8,331 nt of DNA from contig JAUXXK010000282.1 in NCBI GenBank assembly GCA_030681145.1, forward strand, positions 1-8,331, read 5' to 3'. The stretch is from Methanobacteriaceae archaeon. Its GTDB lineage: Archaea; Methanobacteriota; Methanobacteria; Methanobacteriales; Methanobacteriaceae. The translations under genes were made by a program, and so were the position numbers. Each line of letters starts with the position of its first letter. Positions within the stretch are counted from its first letter, which is position 1. The notes below the pieces were generated by a model. That model was given only the letters and a program-made list of their open reading frames with translations. It did not search any database and was not told the origin of the DNA. Shown here one piece after another: positions 1-5,957 of this stretch.

Positions 1-1
1 A

Positions 2-208
2 CTCATCGGATTGGGAGTGCCTGCACTTTTCATATCTATACCTGTTGAAAAAATCACAAGCAGCATAGATGCTCCAGCCATGGTTTTAATAACCATATTC
101 TTATTAATAATGCTTAAAAAAGACATGAAACTTACAAGAATTAGTGGAATAATTTTAATTGCAATTTATATTGCTTATATGGGAATAAGAATATTTTTAA
201 CGGGGTAA
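2..208 (+). CDS. C-terminal end of a Na+/Ca2+-exchanger-like (CaCA family) membrane protein, partial
   Basis: The reading frame is open from the first bases, so this is the 3' end of a longer gene; the TTG at 11 is probably internal. The 68 visible residues hold the end of one helix (LIGLGVPALFISIPV), a second hydrophobic helix after an Asp (DAPAMVLITIFLLIML), a short basic loop (KKDMKLTR) and a last helix (GIILIAIYIAYMGIRIF). The arrangement Asp-helix, then R-x2-G followed by a Tyr-rich final helix, is the usual end of YrbG-like cation/Ca2+ exchangers, which swap Na+ or H+ for Ca2+ across the cell membrane. The signature alpha repeats would lie upstream of the window, so the family call rests on the tail only. 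The uspA-like gene begins four bases after the stop, which suggests co-transcription. Another polytopic transporter with a similar tail cannot be excluded. Confidence 0.65.
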   Translation, partial: LIGLGVPALFISIPVEKITSSIDAPAMVLITIFLLIMLKKDMKLTRISGIILIAIYIAYMGIRIFLTG

Positions 209-212
209 ATAT

Positions 213-662
213 ATGTATAAAAAAGTATTGGTTACAAGTACTGGGGAATACCTTAATGAAATAATTGAACATACTCTTAATTTAGTAAATGAAAATCAAA
301 TGGAATTAATAGGCCTTTATGTGGCAGATACATCTGCACCTTTCTTAACTCCTACTAAAATCAAAGAAATGATGACTAAAGAGCTTGAAAATAGAGGAAA
401 AGATGTTTTAAATGAAATGGAAGAAGAGTTTAAAAAGTCTAATCAGGAAATAATTTATAGGCCTATGCTTGAAAAAGGAGATCCTGCCGAAAAGATTGTT
501 AAAATAGCAGAAAAAGAAGACGTGGAAGTTATAATTATGGGAACCGGTAAAAGTAAGATAGATAAGCACTTTCTTGGAAGTGTATCTGAAAAAGTGGTGC
601 ATTCCGCACCTTGTACTGTTTTACTAATAAGGACCAAACAAAAATATGGATCATATGAATAA
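213..662 (+). CDS. UspA-family universal stress protein
   Basis: A 149-residue single Usp domain, the normal length for the family. It starts with the beta strand YKKVLVTST, has a central amphipathic region (about 50-75), a strand-helix unit with GDPAEKIVKIAEKE (89-102), the strand VEVIIMG (104-110), and the nucleotide loop GTGKSKIDKHFLGS (110-123) followed by VSEKVVHSAPCTVLLIR. The closing helix-strand is textbook for ATP-binding Usp proteins. The loop is one residue shorter than the usual G-x2-G-x9-G-S (here G110-x-G112-x9-G122-S123), and the Asp normally found after the first strand (LVPTDGS type) is replaced by TSTG. ATP binding is therefore possible but not certain. A GGGG stretch at 202-205, just before the upstream stop, can serve as ribosome-binding site for ATG 213. 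Its place behind an ion exchanger fits the frequent pairing of Usp domains with transporters, probably as a regulator. Confidence 0.9.
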   Translation: MYKKVLVTSTGEYLNEIIEHTLNLVNENQMELIGLYVADTSAPFLTPTKIKEMMTKELENRGKDVLNEMEEEFKKSNQEIIYRPMLEKGDPAEKIVKIAEKEDVEVIIMGTGKSKIDKHFLGSVSEKVVHSAPCTVLLIRTKQKYGSYE

Positions 663-684
663 TCTCTTGATTATATATTCAAAA

Positions 685-724
685 TTATAATCCGGTTTAT
701 TAAGTTATAATCCAATTTATTTTA
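685..724. repeat. 20-base tandem repeat, two degenerate copies
   Basis: Copies at 685-704 and 705-724 share TTATAATCC, two variable bases (GG or AA) and TTTAT; the last few bases diverge. The pair lies directly downstream of the uspA-like stop and runs into the larger repeat at 721. Function unknown. Confidence 0.6.
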
Positions 725-804
725 ACCAAGGTTTATTAATACAAATTTAGTTAATAATATTCCATTTAACCAAGAATTATTAATACAAATTTAGTTAATA
801 ATAT
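721..804. repeat. 40-base direct repeat, two copies 44 bases apart
   Basis: Copy 1 is 721-760 and copy 2 is 765-804. They match at 38 of 40 positions by eye (GT against AA at positions 11-12) and are separated by four bases. Each copy carries an inverted repeat, TTATTAA (733-739, 777-783) and TTAATAA (751-757, 795-801), with an 11-base gap, so each copy could form a weak hairpin or bind a dimeric protein. A four-base spacer rules out a CRISPR unit. It could equally be a simple local duplication in AT-rich DNA. Confidence 0.8.
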
Positions 805-1061
805 CTTTTTAATAATCCGTTTTAAATATACTAATTTTTATTCTAGAAGTGTTATACACATTCTTTTTATTAATAAAAGCCATTCCTAATATTATACTAT
901 CATCTAACATATCGAACACCATAATATTTTCTCATGTAGATATATTGTTCCGTGATTTTTTTTAAATCAATCTAAATTTATTATTTTTATATTTAACCAT
1001 TTATTGACCATTATTTCTTTCTTATTTTTGAATTATGGTCCAGAATTTGTAAGGATTAAAT

Positions 1062-1076
1062 AGATAAAAATATATT
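1062..1076 (+). promoter_or_regulatory. Possible archaeal BRE/TATA promoter for the helicase gene
   Basis: A purine-rich AGATAAAA followed by ATATATT at 1062-1075 resembles a BRE plus TATA box. Initiation about 25 bases on would give a leader of roughly 30 bases before ATG 1130. The only ribosome-binding signal seen is a weak TGAT at 1122-1125. The whole region is AT-rich, so chance matches are likely. Confidence 0.3.
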
Positions 1077-1129
1077 GATTTTAAATTAATATAGATTATA
1101 TTAATTTTCACTTTTTAGCTCTGATATCT

Positions 1130-3883
1130 ATGAACACTAGGACCTTAACCAAATCGCAAAAAGATGCAATATGCCACTATAAAGGCCCTTTAATAATTAT
1201 AGCCGGTCCTGGTGCAGGTAAAACATGGGTACTTATCCAGAGAGTGGCCTATCTTATAAAAGAACATGGTGTTGATCCGGGAAATATATTACTAACTACT
1301 TTCACTAATAAAGCCGCGGACGAGTTGAAAGCCCGTTTAAGTAGTGAAGTTGGTGAGGATGCCAGTAAAGTTCATATATCTACCATTCACTCTTTTTGTA
1401 AATCAATTTTAAAAAGTTACCCTGAGTACCATGACCTAGGCAGTGGTTTTGATGTTCTGGATGACGATTCTCAACTAATGTTTTTGCGAAATAACCTGGA
1501 GGAATTCGGATTCCGTGAAGACCGTTTAATGGATCTTATGAATTTTTACAATAAATGCGGTGAAAACGAGGTTGACCCCGTTATTTTAATTGAAAAAATC
1601 AAAGAGACTTACCCCAACAACAAAACCTATCTAAAGGCTGGTCTTTCCTATAGAAAATATCTGGAGCTGTTAAATAAACACCAGAAAATTGATTTTTGCG
1701 GTTTGCAAATAGTTGTTAGAAATATTTTGGAAAACAGTGAATCCATATTAAAGGAATTAAGAAATAAATATAAATTCTTACTGATTGATGAATACCAGGA
1801 CACCAGCCCCATTCAGGACAGGATTTTTGAATTAATATCCCAACCTGAAAACAATATCTGCGTGGTAGGTGACGATGATCAGAGCATTTATTCTTTTAGG
1901 GGGGCCAATATCCAGAACTTTGTCCGTTTCCCTGAAAAATACCCAAGTGCTAATGAGGTAAGGTTGAATAAAAATTTCCGCTCCACCCAAAATATAATTA
2001 AAGCTTCAGAAATGTTCATGGGTAAGCATCGGCTTATAAAAAAAGAGATCAAACCATGGCGTAGTAAAGGAAATGACATGGTGCTATTGAAAAACAGTAC
2101 CAGTACCGAAGAAGCACGACAAATCGTGAAGCTAATCCATGATATGAAAGAACATGGAATCATACCACATTATGGATACATAACTCTTCTTTTTAGAAGT
2201 GTGAAAAATCATGCCGGGGCCGTGGTAAGGGAACTCAAAAAAGAAAAAATTCACTTCACTATACGTGGAGATAAATCATTCCTCAAAAGAGACGATATAC
2301 AAGCCATGCTATACCTCATGCATTACGTAGATGATAAAGAGTATGGAAAGAAATTCAAAACCCGCTGGGGCCGATGGTGGGATACCAGTTTATTAACCCA
2401 TGAATTTATGAAAATCTCACTTGAGACTGTGGAAAAACTCAAAGCAATAGAATATGAAACCGATATAAGCACCCTCACCAAATGTGATGATTTTAATAAA
2501 ATAGACATCAACAACCAAGATGATATAGAAAAATTAGTGGCCCTGAATAAATTCAAAAAGGAATTAAAAAATAATCAGATGGATGTTTTGTCTATATTCT
2601 ACAAGATTCTTGATATTTCCACATACTTTAGACGGTTAACTCTTGGAAACCATCCTAATAGAGAATTGACAAAGAAACAATCCATAATTAAGGAGAAAAA
2701 CGAAGATATCCTCTTTAACCTCTCAAAGTTATCTGGAATAATAAAGCGCTACCAGGAAATCACCAAGAGTCCTTCACTGGAGGATTTTCTTAAATTCCTC
2801 TTTAACCTGCCTAAAAAATTACAGTACGACGAGGAGATGTTAGAAGATCCCCGTTCTGTGAAAATCATGACCGTGCACCAGGCTAAGGGACTGGAATTCC
2901 CTGTGGTGTTCATATGCGGCGTATCCAATAAAAAGTTTCCACTCAAAAACAACCAGAGGGACCCTTTACCCATACCCACAGATCTTCTTAAATTCGTTCC
3001 AGGCGGTCAAATTAATGAAGAAAGGCGTTTATTTTATGTTGCTATGACCCGGGCCCAAGACAACCTAATCATATCCCCTGGTGGTGAAAAATCAGAGTTT
3101 ATTGATGATATTGAAGAATTCTCAGATGTTGATACCCTTATAGAAAAATGTGAAGAGCGTGAAGTAGTTAAAACACCATTACAGGTTTCTTTTTCATCTA
3201 TAAGTACCTATGAAACATGTCCCTTCCGCTACAAGCTGATATATTATTACCTCTTTGAGTACCAGCCCACTCTAAAACAAAAGTATGGTACTATACTGCA
3301 CCACTGCCTAAACCGTATTCATCAGGCCATGCAAAAAGGAGAAGTGGTTGACCAGGAAAAAATACAGGGCATGGTAGATAAATCATGGGCACCCCTTGAT
3401 GGGGATGATGATGAGGACCAGTTTTATAAGGCCCAATTAGTGGATAAATTAGTTTACTATTACACCGACATGAAAGATTATATTAAAGAAGTATTCTCTT
3501 CTGAGGAACCCTTCGCCATGTTTAAAGAAGATATACTTATTACCGGAAGGACCGACTTAATCATTAAAAATCCCCACGGAGAGATTGAACTGGTTGATTT
3601 CAAAGCCCGGGGAGAGTCTGCTCTTGAAAGACTGCAGGTGGGGTTGCAACTTAAAATCTATGAATACGGCCTCCATAAAAAATATAAATTCGAGCAGATG
3701 TGTGCCTATCACTTTGATAACAATAATAGAAGCTATTATCCCCCTGAAAAAGATTTCAAGGCCATCGAAGAACATATTCAGGATATTTGTGCAGGTATTA
3801 AAAGGGAAGATTTCCCGGCCACTGTGAGTACCCGGTGCGCCAACTGTTTTTTTAGTTTCTGCTGTGAGGATATGCTACCCTGA
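1130..3883 (+). CDS. UvrD/PcrA-type SF1 helicase fused to a Cas4/AddB-like Fe-S nuclease domain
   Basis: A 917-residue protein with every SF1A helicase motif: Q10; Walker A GPGAGKT (26-32); Ia TTFTNKAADEL (56-66); HISTIHSFC (82-90); motif II DEYQD (220-224); III GDDDQSIYSFRGA (247-259); IV LNKNFRS (279-285); V TVHQAKGLEFPVV (581-593); VI FYVAMTRA (635-642). After a linker of about 45 residues comes a PD-(D/E)XK nuclease: YETCPFRYK with C697, GTILHH with H724, GRTD with D809, VDFK with D823 and K825, QLKIY (Q840, Y844), and a C-terminal C903-x2-C906-x5-C912. One early Cys plus C-x2-C-x5-C is the [4Fe-4S] pattern of AddB and Cas4. All catalytic residues look intact. Expected role: ATP-driven 3'-5' unwinding coupled to end resection or repair of broken DNA, in one chain rather than the two of bacterial AddAB. 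The direction of cutting cannot be read from sequence. It appears to be a single-gene transcript. Confidence 0.93.
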   Translation: MNTRTLTKSQKDAICHYKGPLIIIAGPGAGKTWVLIQRVAYLIKEHGVDPGNILLTTFTNKAADELKARLSSEVGEDASKVHISTIHSFCKSILKSYPEYHDLGSGFDVLDDDSQLMFLRNNLEEFGFREDRLMDLMNFYNKCGENEVDPVILIEKIKETYPNNKTYLKAGLSYRKYLELLNKHQKIDFCGLQIVVRNILENSESILKELRNKYKFLLIDEYQDTSPIQDRIFELISQPENNICVVGDDDQSIYSFRGANIQNFVRFPEKYPSANEVRLNKNFRSTQNIIKASEMFMGKHRLIKKEIKPWRSKGNDMVLLKNSTSTEEARQIVKLIHDMKEHGIIPHYGYITLLFRSVKNHAGAVVRELKKEKIHFTIRGDKSFLKRDDIQAMLYLMHYVDDKEYGKKFKTRWGRWWDTSLLTHEFMKISLETVEKLKAIEYETDISTLTKCDDFNKIDINNQDDIEKLVALNKFKKELKNNQMDVLSIFYKILDISTYFRRLTLGNHPNRELTKKQSIIKEKNEDILFNLSKLSGIIKRYQEITKSPSLEDFLKFLFNLPKKLQYDEEMLEDPRSVKIMTVHQAKGLEFPVVFICGVSNKKFPLKNNQRDPLPIPTDLLKFVPGGQINEERRLFYVAMTRAQDNLIISPGGEKSEFIDDIEEFSDVDTLIEKCEEREVVKTPLQVSFSSISTYETCPFRYKLIYYYLFEYQPTLKQKYGTILHHCLNRIHQAMQKGEVVDQEKIQGMVDKSWAPLDGDDDEDQFYKAQLVDKLVYYYTDMKDYIKEVFSSEEPFAMFKEDILITGRTDLIIKNPHGEIELVDFKARGESALERLQVGLQLKIYEYGLHKKYKFEQMCAYHFDNNNRSYYPPEKDFKAIEEHIQDICAGIKREDFPATVSTRCANCFFSFCCEDMLP

Positions 3884-3884
3884 G

Positions 3885-3893
3885 TTGTTTTTT
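3885..3893 (+). terminator. Poly-T tract after the helicase gene
   Basis: TTGTTTTTT begins one base after the helicase stop codon; a second T6 lies at 3951-3956. Archaeal RNA polymerase stops at such U-rich tracts without needing a hairpin, and a stop is expected here because the next genes are convergent. Confidence 0.4.
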
Positions 3894-3969
3894 AGGTAAA
3901 TATGGTAGGGCGATGAAAAATTAAATGAGTTATGGAACAGATAATTTTAATTTTTTATTATATATTAAA

Positions 3970-4359
3970 TTAATAAATTCTATTGATTCCATTAACTTTA
4001 TCAAAATCAGAGTCAAAAGAAACTATTTTGGATATATTGAAAGTCTTCATAATCTCCACAGACACTGAATCTGTTAAGGAGAGCGTTCCATCATATTTTA
4101 AAAATGTATTAATTGCACTATCATAATGTGATAAATCCGAGTCAACTATTTTGCAGTTATCCTTAATGGTATCGTAAATCATTTTACCGGCTTTTCCCCC
4201 AGCTCTACTTCCTACAATGGTAACTGCCTCAGATATTATTAGGCCAGATACCATTTTTTGAGATTTTTCAAGCTTAGGAATTAATTTCAATGCTTTAACA
4301 TGCCACTGATCATTTTCCAGTATAAGGGCAATGAAGAAAGATGAATCAATAAAGATCAA
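3970..4359 (-). CDS. vapC: VapC-type PIN-domain toxin ribonuclease
   Basis: A 129-residue PIN domain, normal length for VapC. Acidic residues expected to hold the catalytic Mg2+/Mn2+ are present: D5 in MIFIDSSFF, E44 in IISEAV, D97 in LSLTDSVS, and D116/D118 in SFDSDFD. VapC toxins cut tRNA or rRNA and stop growth when their antitoxin is lost. The start is a TTG whose last two bases lie in the TGA stop of the upstream antitoxin (TTGA overlap). It is supported by a strong GAGGGGAG ribosome-binding site seven bases upstream and by D5 falling at the usual distance from the N-terminus. The overlap implies translational coupling, so toxin output follows antitoxin translation. The gene is convergent with the helicase gene, 86 bases away. 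The substrate RNA cannot be predicted. Confidence 0.9.
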   Translation of the reverse strand: MIFIDSSFFIALILENDQWHVKALKLIPKLEKSQKMVSGLIISEAVTIVGSRAGGKAGKMIYDTIKDNCKIVDSDLSHYDSAINTFLKYDGTLSLTDSVSVEIMKTFNISKIVSFDSDFDKVNGINRIY

Positions 4360-4589
4360 ATTTCTTCTCCCCTCTGAAGCTTCTTCTTGAGCTCAACTGC
4401 ATCGGTAGGTTCAACTTTTACCATTCCTGCAACATCCTGGAAACTTACTTTCTTACGAAATATAATTTCAGCCCCATTTTCTGTGGGTTTCCATTCTAAA
4501 ATATCGCCTGGGCCTATATCGAATAGTTTTCTTATTTCTGATGGCACCACAGTTTGGAACCCATTAGAAATTTTAGTTGTTGAAGTCAT
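4356..4589 (-). CDS. vapB: AbrB/SpoVT-type antitoxin (VapB)
   Basis: A 77-residue protein. Its N-terminal half is a swapped-hairpin AbrB domain: TKISNGFQTVVPSEIRKLF (5-23), then DIGPGDILEWKP and a strand with AEIIFRKK. The motif of a polar turn, V-P-x-x-I-R and GD-x-L is standard for this fold. The C-terminal 30 residues (VSFQDVAGMVKVEP onward) are charged and probably wrap around the toxin. The protein should dimerise, bind DNA upstream of its own gene and neutralise VapC. The ATG is preceded three bases away by GTGGTGAT (4593-4600 on the plus strand), a strong methanobacterial-type ribosome-binding site, in contrast to the TTG of the toxin; this fits antitoxin in excess. Half-sites just upstream (4599-4650) are the likely operator. 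Confidence 0.9.
   Translation of the reverse strand: MTSTTKISNGFQTVVPSEIRKLFDIGPGDILEWKPTENGAEIIFRKKVSFQDVAGMVKVEPTDAVELKKKLQRGEEI
4367..4374 (-). promoter_or_regulatory. Ribosome-binding site that fixes the TTG start of vapC
   Basis: Read on the minus strand this is GAGGGGAG, seven bases before the TTG start. It lies inside the last codons of the antitoxin gene and is the main reason for choosing TTG over a later start. Confidence 0.75.
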
Positions 4590-4598
4590 TCTATCACC

Positions 4599-4650
4599 AC
4601 TTTGAATGTATGTTTTTCAAAGTATTTATGTTTTTCAAAGTATTTTGAAA
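4599..4650 (-). promoter_or_regulatory. Cluster of half-sites and a perfect 18-base tandem repeat: likely vapBC operator/promoter
   Basis: Two identical 18-base copies abut at 4609-4626 and 4627-4644 (plus strand TATGTTTTTCAAAGTATT). The core TTCAAAGT occurs at 4616-4623 and 4634-4641, its inverse ACTTTGAA at 4599-4606, and a further inverse TTTGAAA at 4644-4650 pairs with TTTCAAA at 4633-4639 across a four-base gap. On the minus strand the repeats also contain GAAAAACATAAATA, which could act as BRE/TATA and would start the mRNA about ten bases before vapB. Binding of VapB or VapBC here would block that promoter, the usual autoregulation of such pairs. Confidence 0.6.
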
Positions 4651-4782
4651 TCATAAAATGTGTGGAAAATAAAACTAAATAATCTATTTTTTAAGTAATT
4701 AAACTGTGTTTAAGTTATTTAAAGTAAAATTAATAAGATAAAAATAACTGATTAACTAAAAAACAATAGATAATCTCTGGAA

Positions 4783-4800
4783 CACTTAAAAAAAAAGTGA
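4783..4800 (-). terminator. Poly-T terminator for the CARF-HTH gene
   Basis: On the minus strand a T9 run (plus-strand A9 at 4788-4796) lies about 40 bases beyond the stop codon at 4834. It is flanked by a five-base inverted repeat, CACTT (4783-4787) and AAGTG (4795-4799). It separates this transcript from vapBC, which has its own promoter-like region downstream. Confidence 0.65.
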
Positions 4801-4833
4801 ACCCCCCAATAATAATTAAAATAAAATAATAAT

Positions 4834-5427
4834 TTATATTACCGCCAGTTCCCCTGCTGAGGTAATTTCCAGTTTATCCTTGGCAATGAATCCCATTTCC
4901 CGCAATTCACGGATGTGATTATAGGTCATTCCACGGCTAATTCCAATTTTAACTGCTAATTTTTTTACAGAAGATTCTCCTATCTGTAATTCTTCCAATA
5001 CTTCTTTTTTAGTTTTAGAAATACCAAAGTTCAATATAGGTAAGTCAATAATTTCACTGTCTTCTTCTGTGACATACACTATCCTTTCCACATCATGGTG
5101 CCGGGCATAACAACCAAATAATGCTCCTAAAGCCTGAGGCTTACGGCCACCACTAATATTTACCACAACTCTCCTACCATGAGCCTTTTCTTCATCGATG
5201 GCATCTACCGTGTCCTTAGCAACTTTAACTACATCATATAGACTTGTTTCCTGAGGGACAATATCTATAAATTTCCCAACTGTGTCATTTAAGATCTGTT
5301 CCACCTTATTTTTCTCAGCAGGAGCATTATCTTCTCTTAAAAGGATAACCTTTTTGGGAGAAAACTGGGTAATGCAAATCATAACTGGTTCAATGGAGTA
5401 GATGGTGGATATCAAAGTAGTATCCAT
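4834..5427 (-). CDS. CARF-domain winged-helix regulator, Csa3-like (CRISPR locus-related DNA-binding protein type)
   Basis: A 197-residue protein of two parts. Residues 1-135 form a Rossmann-like CARF domain: an N-terminal strand (TTLISTIYSIEPV), the strand KKVILLRED, and the diagnostic strand-loop VVVNISGGRKPQALGAL (87-103), in which the NISGG loop forms the ligand pocket. Residues 140-197 are a winged helix-turn-helix: KKEVLEELQIGESSVKKLA, IGISRGMTYNHIRELREMGF, then the wing KDKLEITSAGE. In Csa3-type proteins the CARF dimer senses cyclic oligoadenylate made by type III CRISPR complexes, and the wHTH acts on cas or CRISPR promoters. No cas gene or CRISPR array is visible here, so partner and targets are unknown. 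ATG 5427 has a GTGAT ribosome-binding site (5433-5437) five bases upstream. The related HFX_2341-type CARF regulators are the main alternative naming. Confidence 0.82.
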   Translation of the reverse strand: MDTTLISTIYSIEPVMICITQFSPKKVILLREDNAPAEKNKVEQILNDTVGKFIDIVPQETSLYDVVKVAKDTVDAIDEEKAHGRRVVVNISGGRKPQALGALFGCYARHHDVERIVYVTEEDSEIIDLPILNFGISKTKKEVLEELQIGESSVKKLAVKIGISRGMTYNHIRELREMGFIAKDKLEITSAGELAVI

Positions 5428-5514
5428 ATATAATCACTCTCCCAAACATTTCTTACCTCATATGTTGAAGGTTAAACAATGCTTTCTATATTAAAATAAT
5501 ATGTTGTAACTCTA

Positions 5515-5529
5515 TAATATATATTTTTC
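5515..5529 (-). promoter_or_regulatory. Possible promoter of the CARF-HTH gene
   Basis: On the minus strand GGAAAAATATATATTA reads as a BRE-like purine/A stretch followed by a TATA box. Initiation about 25 bases on would leave a leader of roughly 65 bases before ATG 5427. A second, weaker candidate (TTTTAATATA) lies near 5490. Confidence 0.35.
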
Positions 5530-5661
5530 CCTAAATAGGTTGGAAATTTCTTAAAGTTATAATAAAACAATTTTTTATTGTTATAATAAAGATAGTGAAC
5601 ATCTAAATGTTTAATTAAAAATAAAATGCTTTTTGAAAGAGATATGATTAAATAGTATATA

Positions 5662-5673
5662 TTAACTAGTTAA
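5662..5673. repeat. Perfect 12-base palindrome TTAACTAGTTAA
   Basis: The two halves TTAACT and AGTTAA are exact inverses. It could be a binding site for a dimeric regulator in the divergent region. It is followed directly by an A-rich run. Confidence 0.5.
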
Positions 5674-5699
5674 AAAAAAATTGAATAGATATATATTAG

Positions 5700-5716
5700 T
5701 GATTAATCATTAATCA
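5700..5716. repeat. 17-base palindrome, operator-like
   Basis: TGATTAAT and ATTAATCA are perfect 8-base inverted arms around a single C (5708). The same bases also give two overlapping direct copies of ATTAATCA. It lies about 60 bases before the first rightward TATA box, a plausible activator-type position. The protein that binds it is unknown; the nearby CARF-HTH protein is one candidate. Confidence 0.5.
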
Positions 5717-5769
5717 AGAGTAAAAGTAGAATCTTGCATATTTTGAATATACTTATTAATTAAAAGAAC

Positions 5770-5784
5770 TGAAACTATTTATAT
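5770..5784 (+). promoter_or_regulatory. Archaeal BRE/TATA promoter 1, rightward
   Basis: TGAAACT followed by ATTTATAT (5777-5784) fits the archaeal BRE plus TATA consensus well. Initiation is expected near 5805. The first ATG afterwards (5811) gives only a 12-codon frame, so the transcript would have a long leader to the receiver gene. Confidence 0.5.
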
Positions 5785-5839
5785 CCATAACATATACTAA
5801 TATTTATTTTATGAATACATTTTATAAAATAATTAGACT

Positions 5840-5922
5840 TGTACAATAGAGTAAATATGTACATTTAAATCAAATTTTATTTTTATACATATAAACCATA
5901 TACATTTATATAGGATTGTACA
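5840..5922 (+). promoter_or_regulatory. Archaeal promoter 2 with three TGTACA palindromes
   Basis: A perfect TTTATATA stands at 5905-5912, with initiation expected near 5934. The six-base palindrome TGTACA occurs at 5840-5845, 5858-5863 and 5917-5922. The last lies between TATA box and expected start, where bound protein would repress. ACCATATAC recurs at 5895, 5929 and 6043. Together these suggest a controlled promoter for what follows. Confidence 0.5.
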
Positions 5923-5923
5923 T

Positions 5924-5955
5924 AATTACCATATACAAGTCATAATATGGTAGTT
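5924..5955 (+). repeat. 11-base inverted repeat at the expected transcription start
   Basis: Bases 5924-5934 pair with 5945-5955 around a ten-base loop (one G-U pair if RNA; TACCATAT and ATATGGTA form the exact core). It overlaps the expected start of promoter 2 and precedes ATG 5958 by two bases. It could be an operator or an mRNA hairpin hiding the start codon. Confidence 0.5.
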
Positions 5956-5957
5956 AT

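Larger units (their letters stand above)
663..1129. other. AT-rich intergenic region with short tandem repeats
   Basis: This 467-base gap holds no credible ORF on either strand. Its left half contains two sets of tandem repeats (685-724 and 721-804). The middle has a 14-base AT-only palindrome (TTTTATTAATAAAA, 865-878) and a T8 run at 956-963, which lies too far from the uspA-like gene to be its obvious terminator. The right end holds a possible promoter for the helicase gene. Confidence 0.7.
5530..5769. other. AT-rich divergent intergenic region with repeats and palindromes
   Basis: The stretch lies between the leftward CARF-HTH gene and the rightward promoters. GTTATAATAAA occurs twice (5556-5566 and 5580-5590), bracketing an inverted AACAAT/ATTGTT (5567-5572, 5577-5582). 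No credible ORF was seen. Two clearer palindromes at 5662 and 5700 are listed separately. Confidence 0.55.

Noticed and set aside
721..804. Two-copy repeat as a minimal CRISPR array
   Set aside because: Only two copies separated by four bases, AT-only sequence and no spacer-sized gap; it is an ordinary tandem duplication.
956..963. T8 run as terminator of the uspA-like gene
   Set aside because: It lies almost 300 bases after the stop, beyond two repeat sets; without transcript data it cannot be assigned.
4387..4605. 72-residue plus-strand ORF over vapB
   Set aside because: Antisense shadow of the AbrB-type antitoxin; low-complexity Ser/Ile-rich text and no ribosome-binding site.
5811..5849. 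12-codon ORF MNTFYKIIRLVQ after promoter 1
   Set aside because: Too short, no ribosome-binding site and AT-rich; any ATG in this region opens a similar frame.
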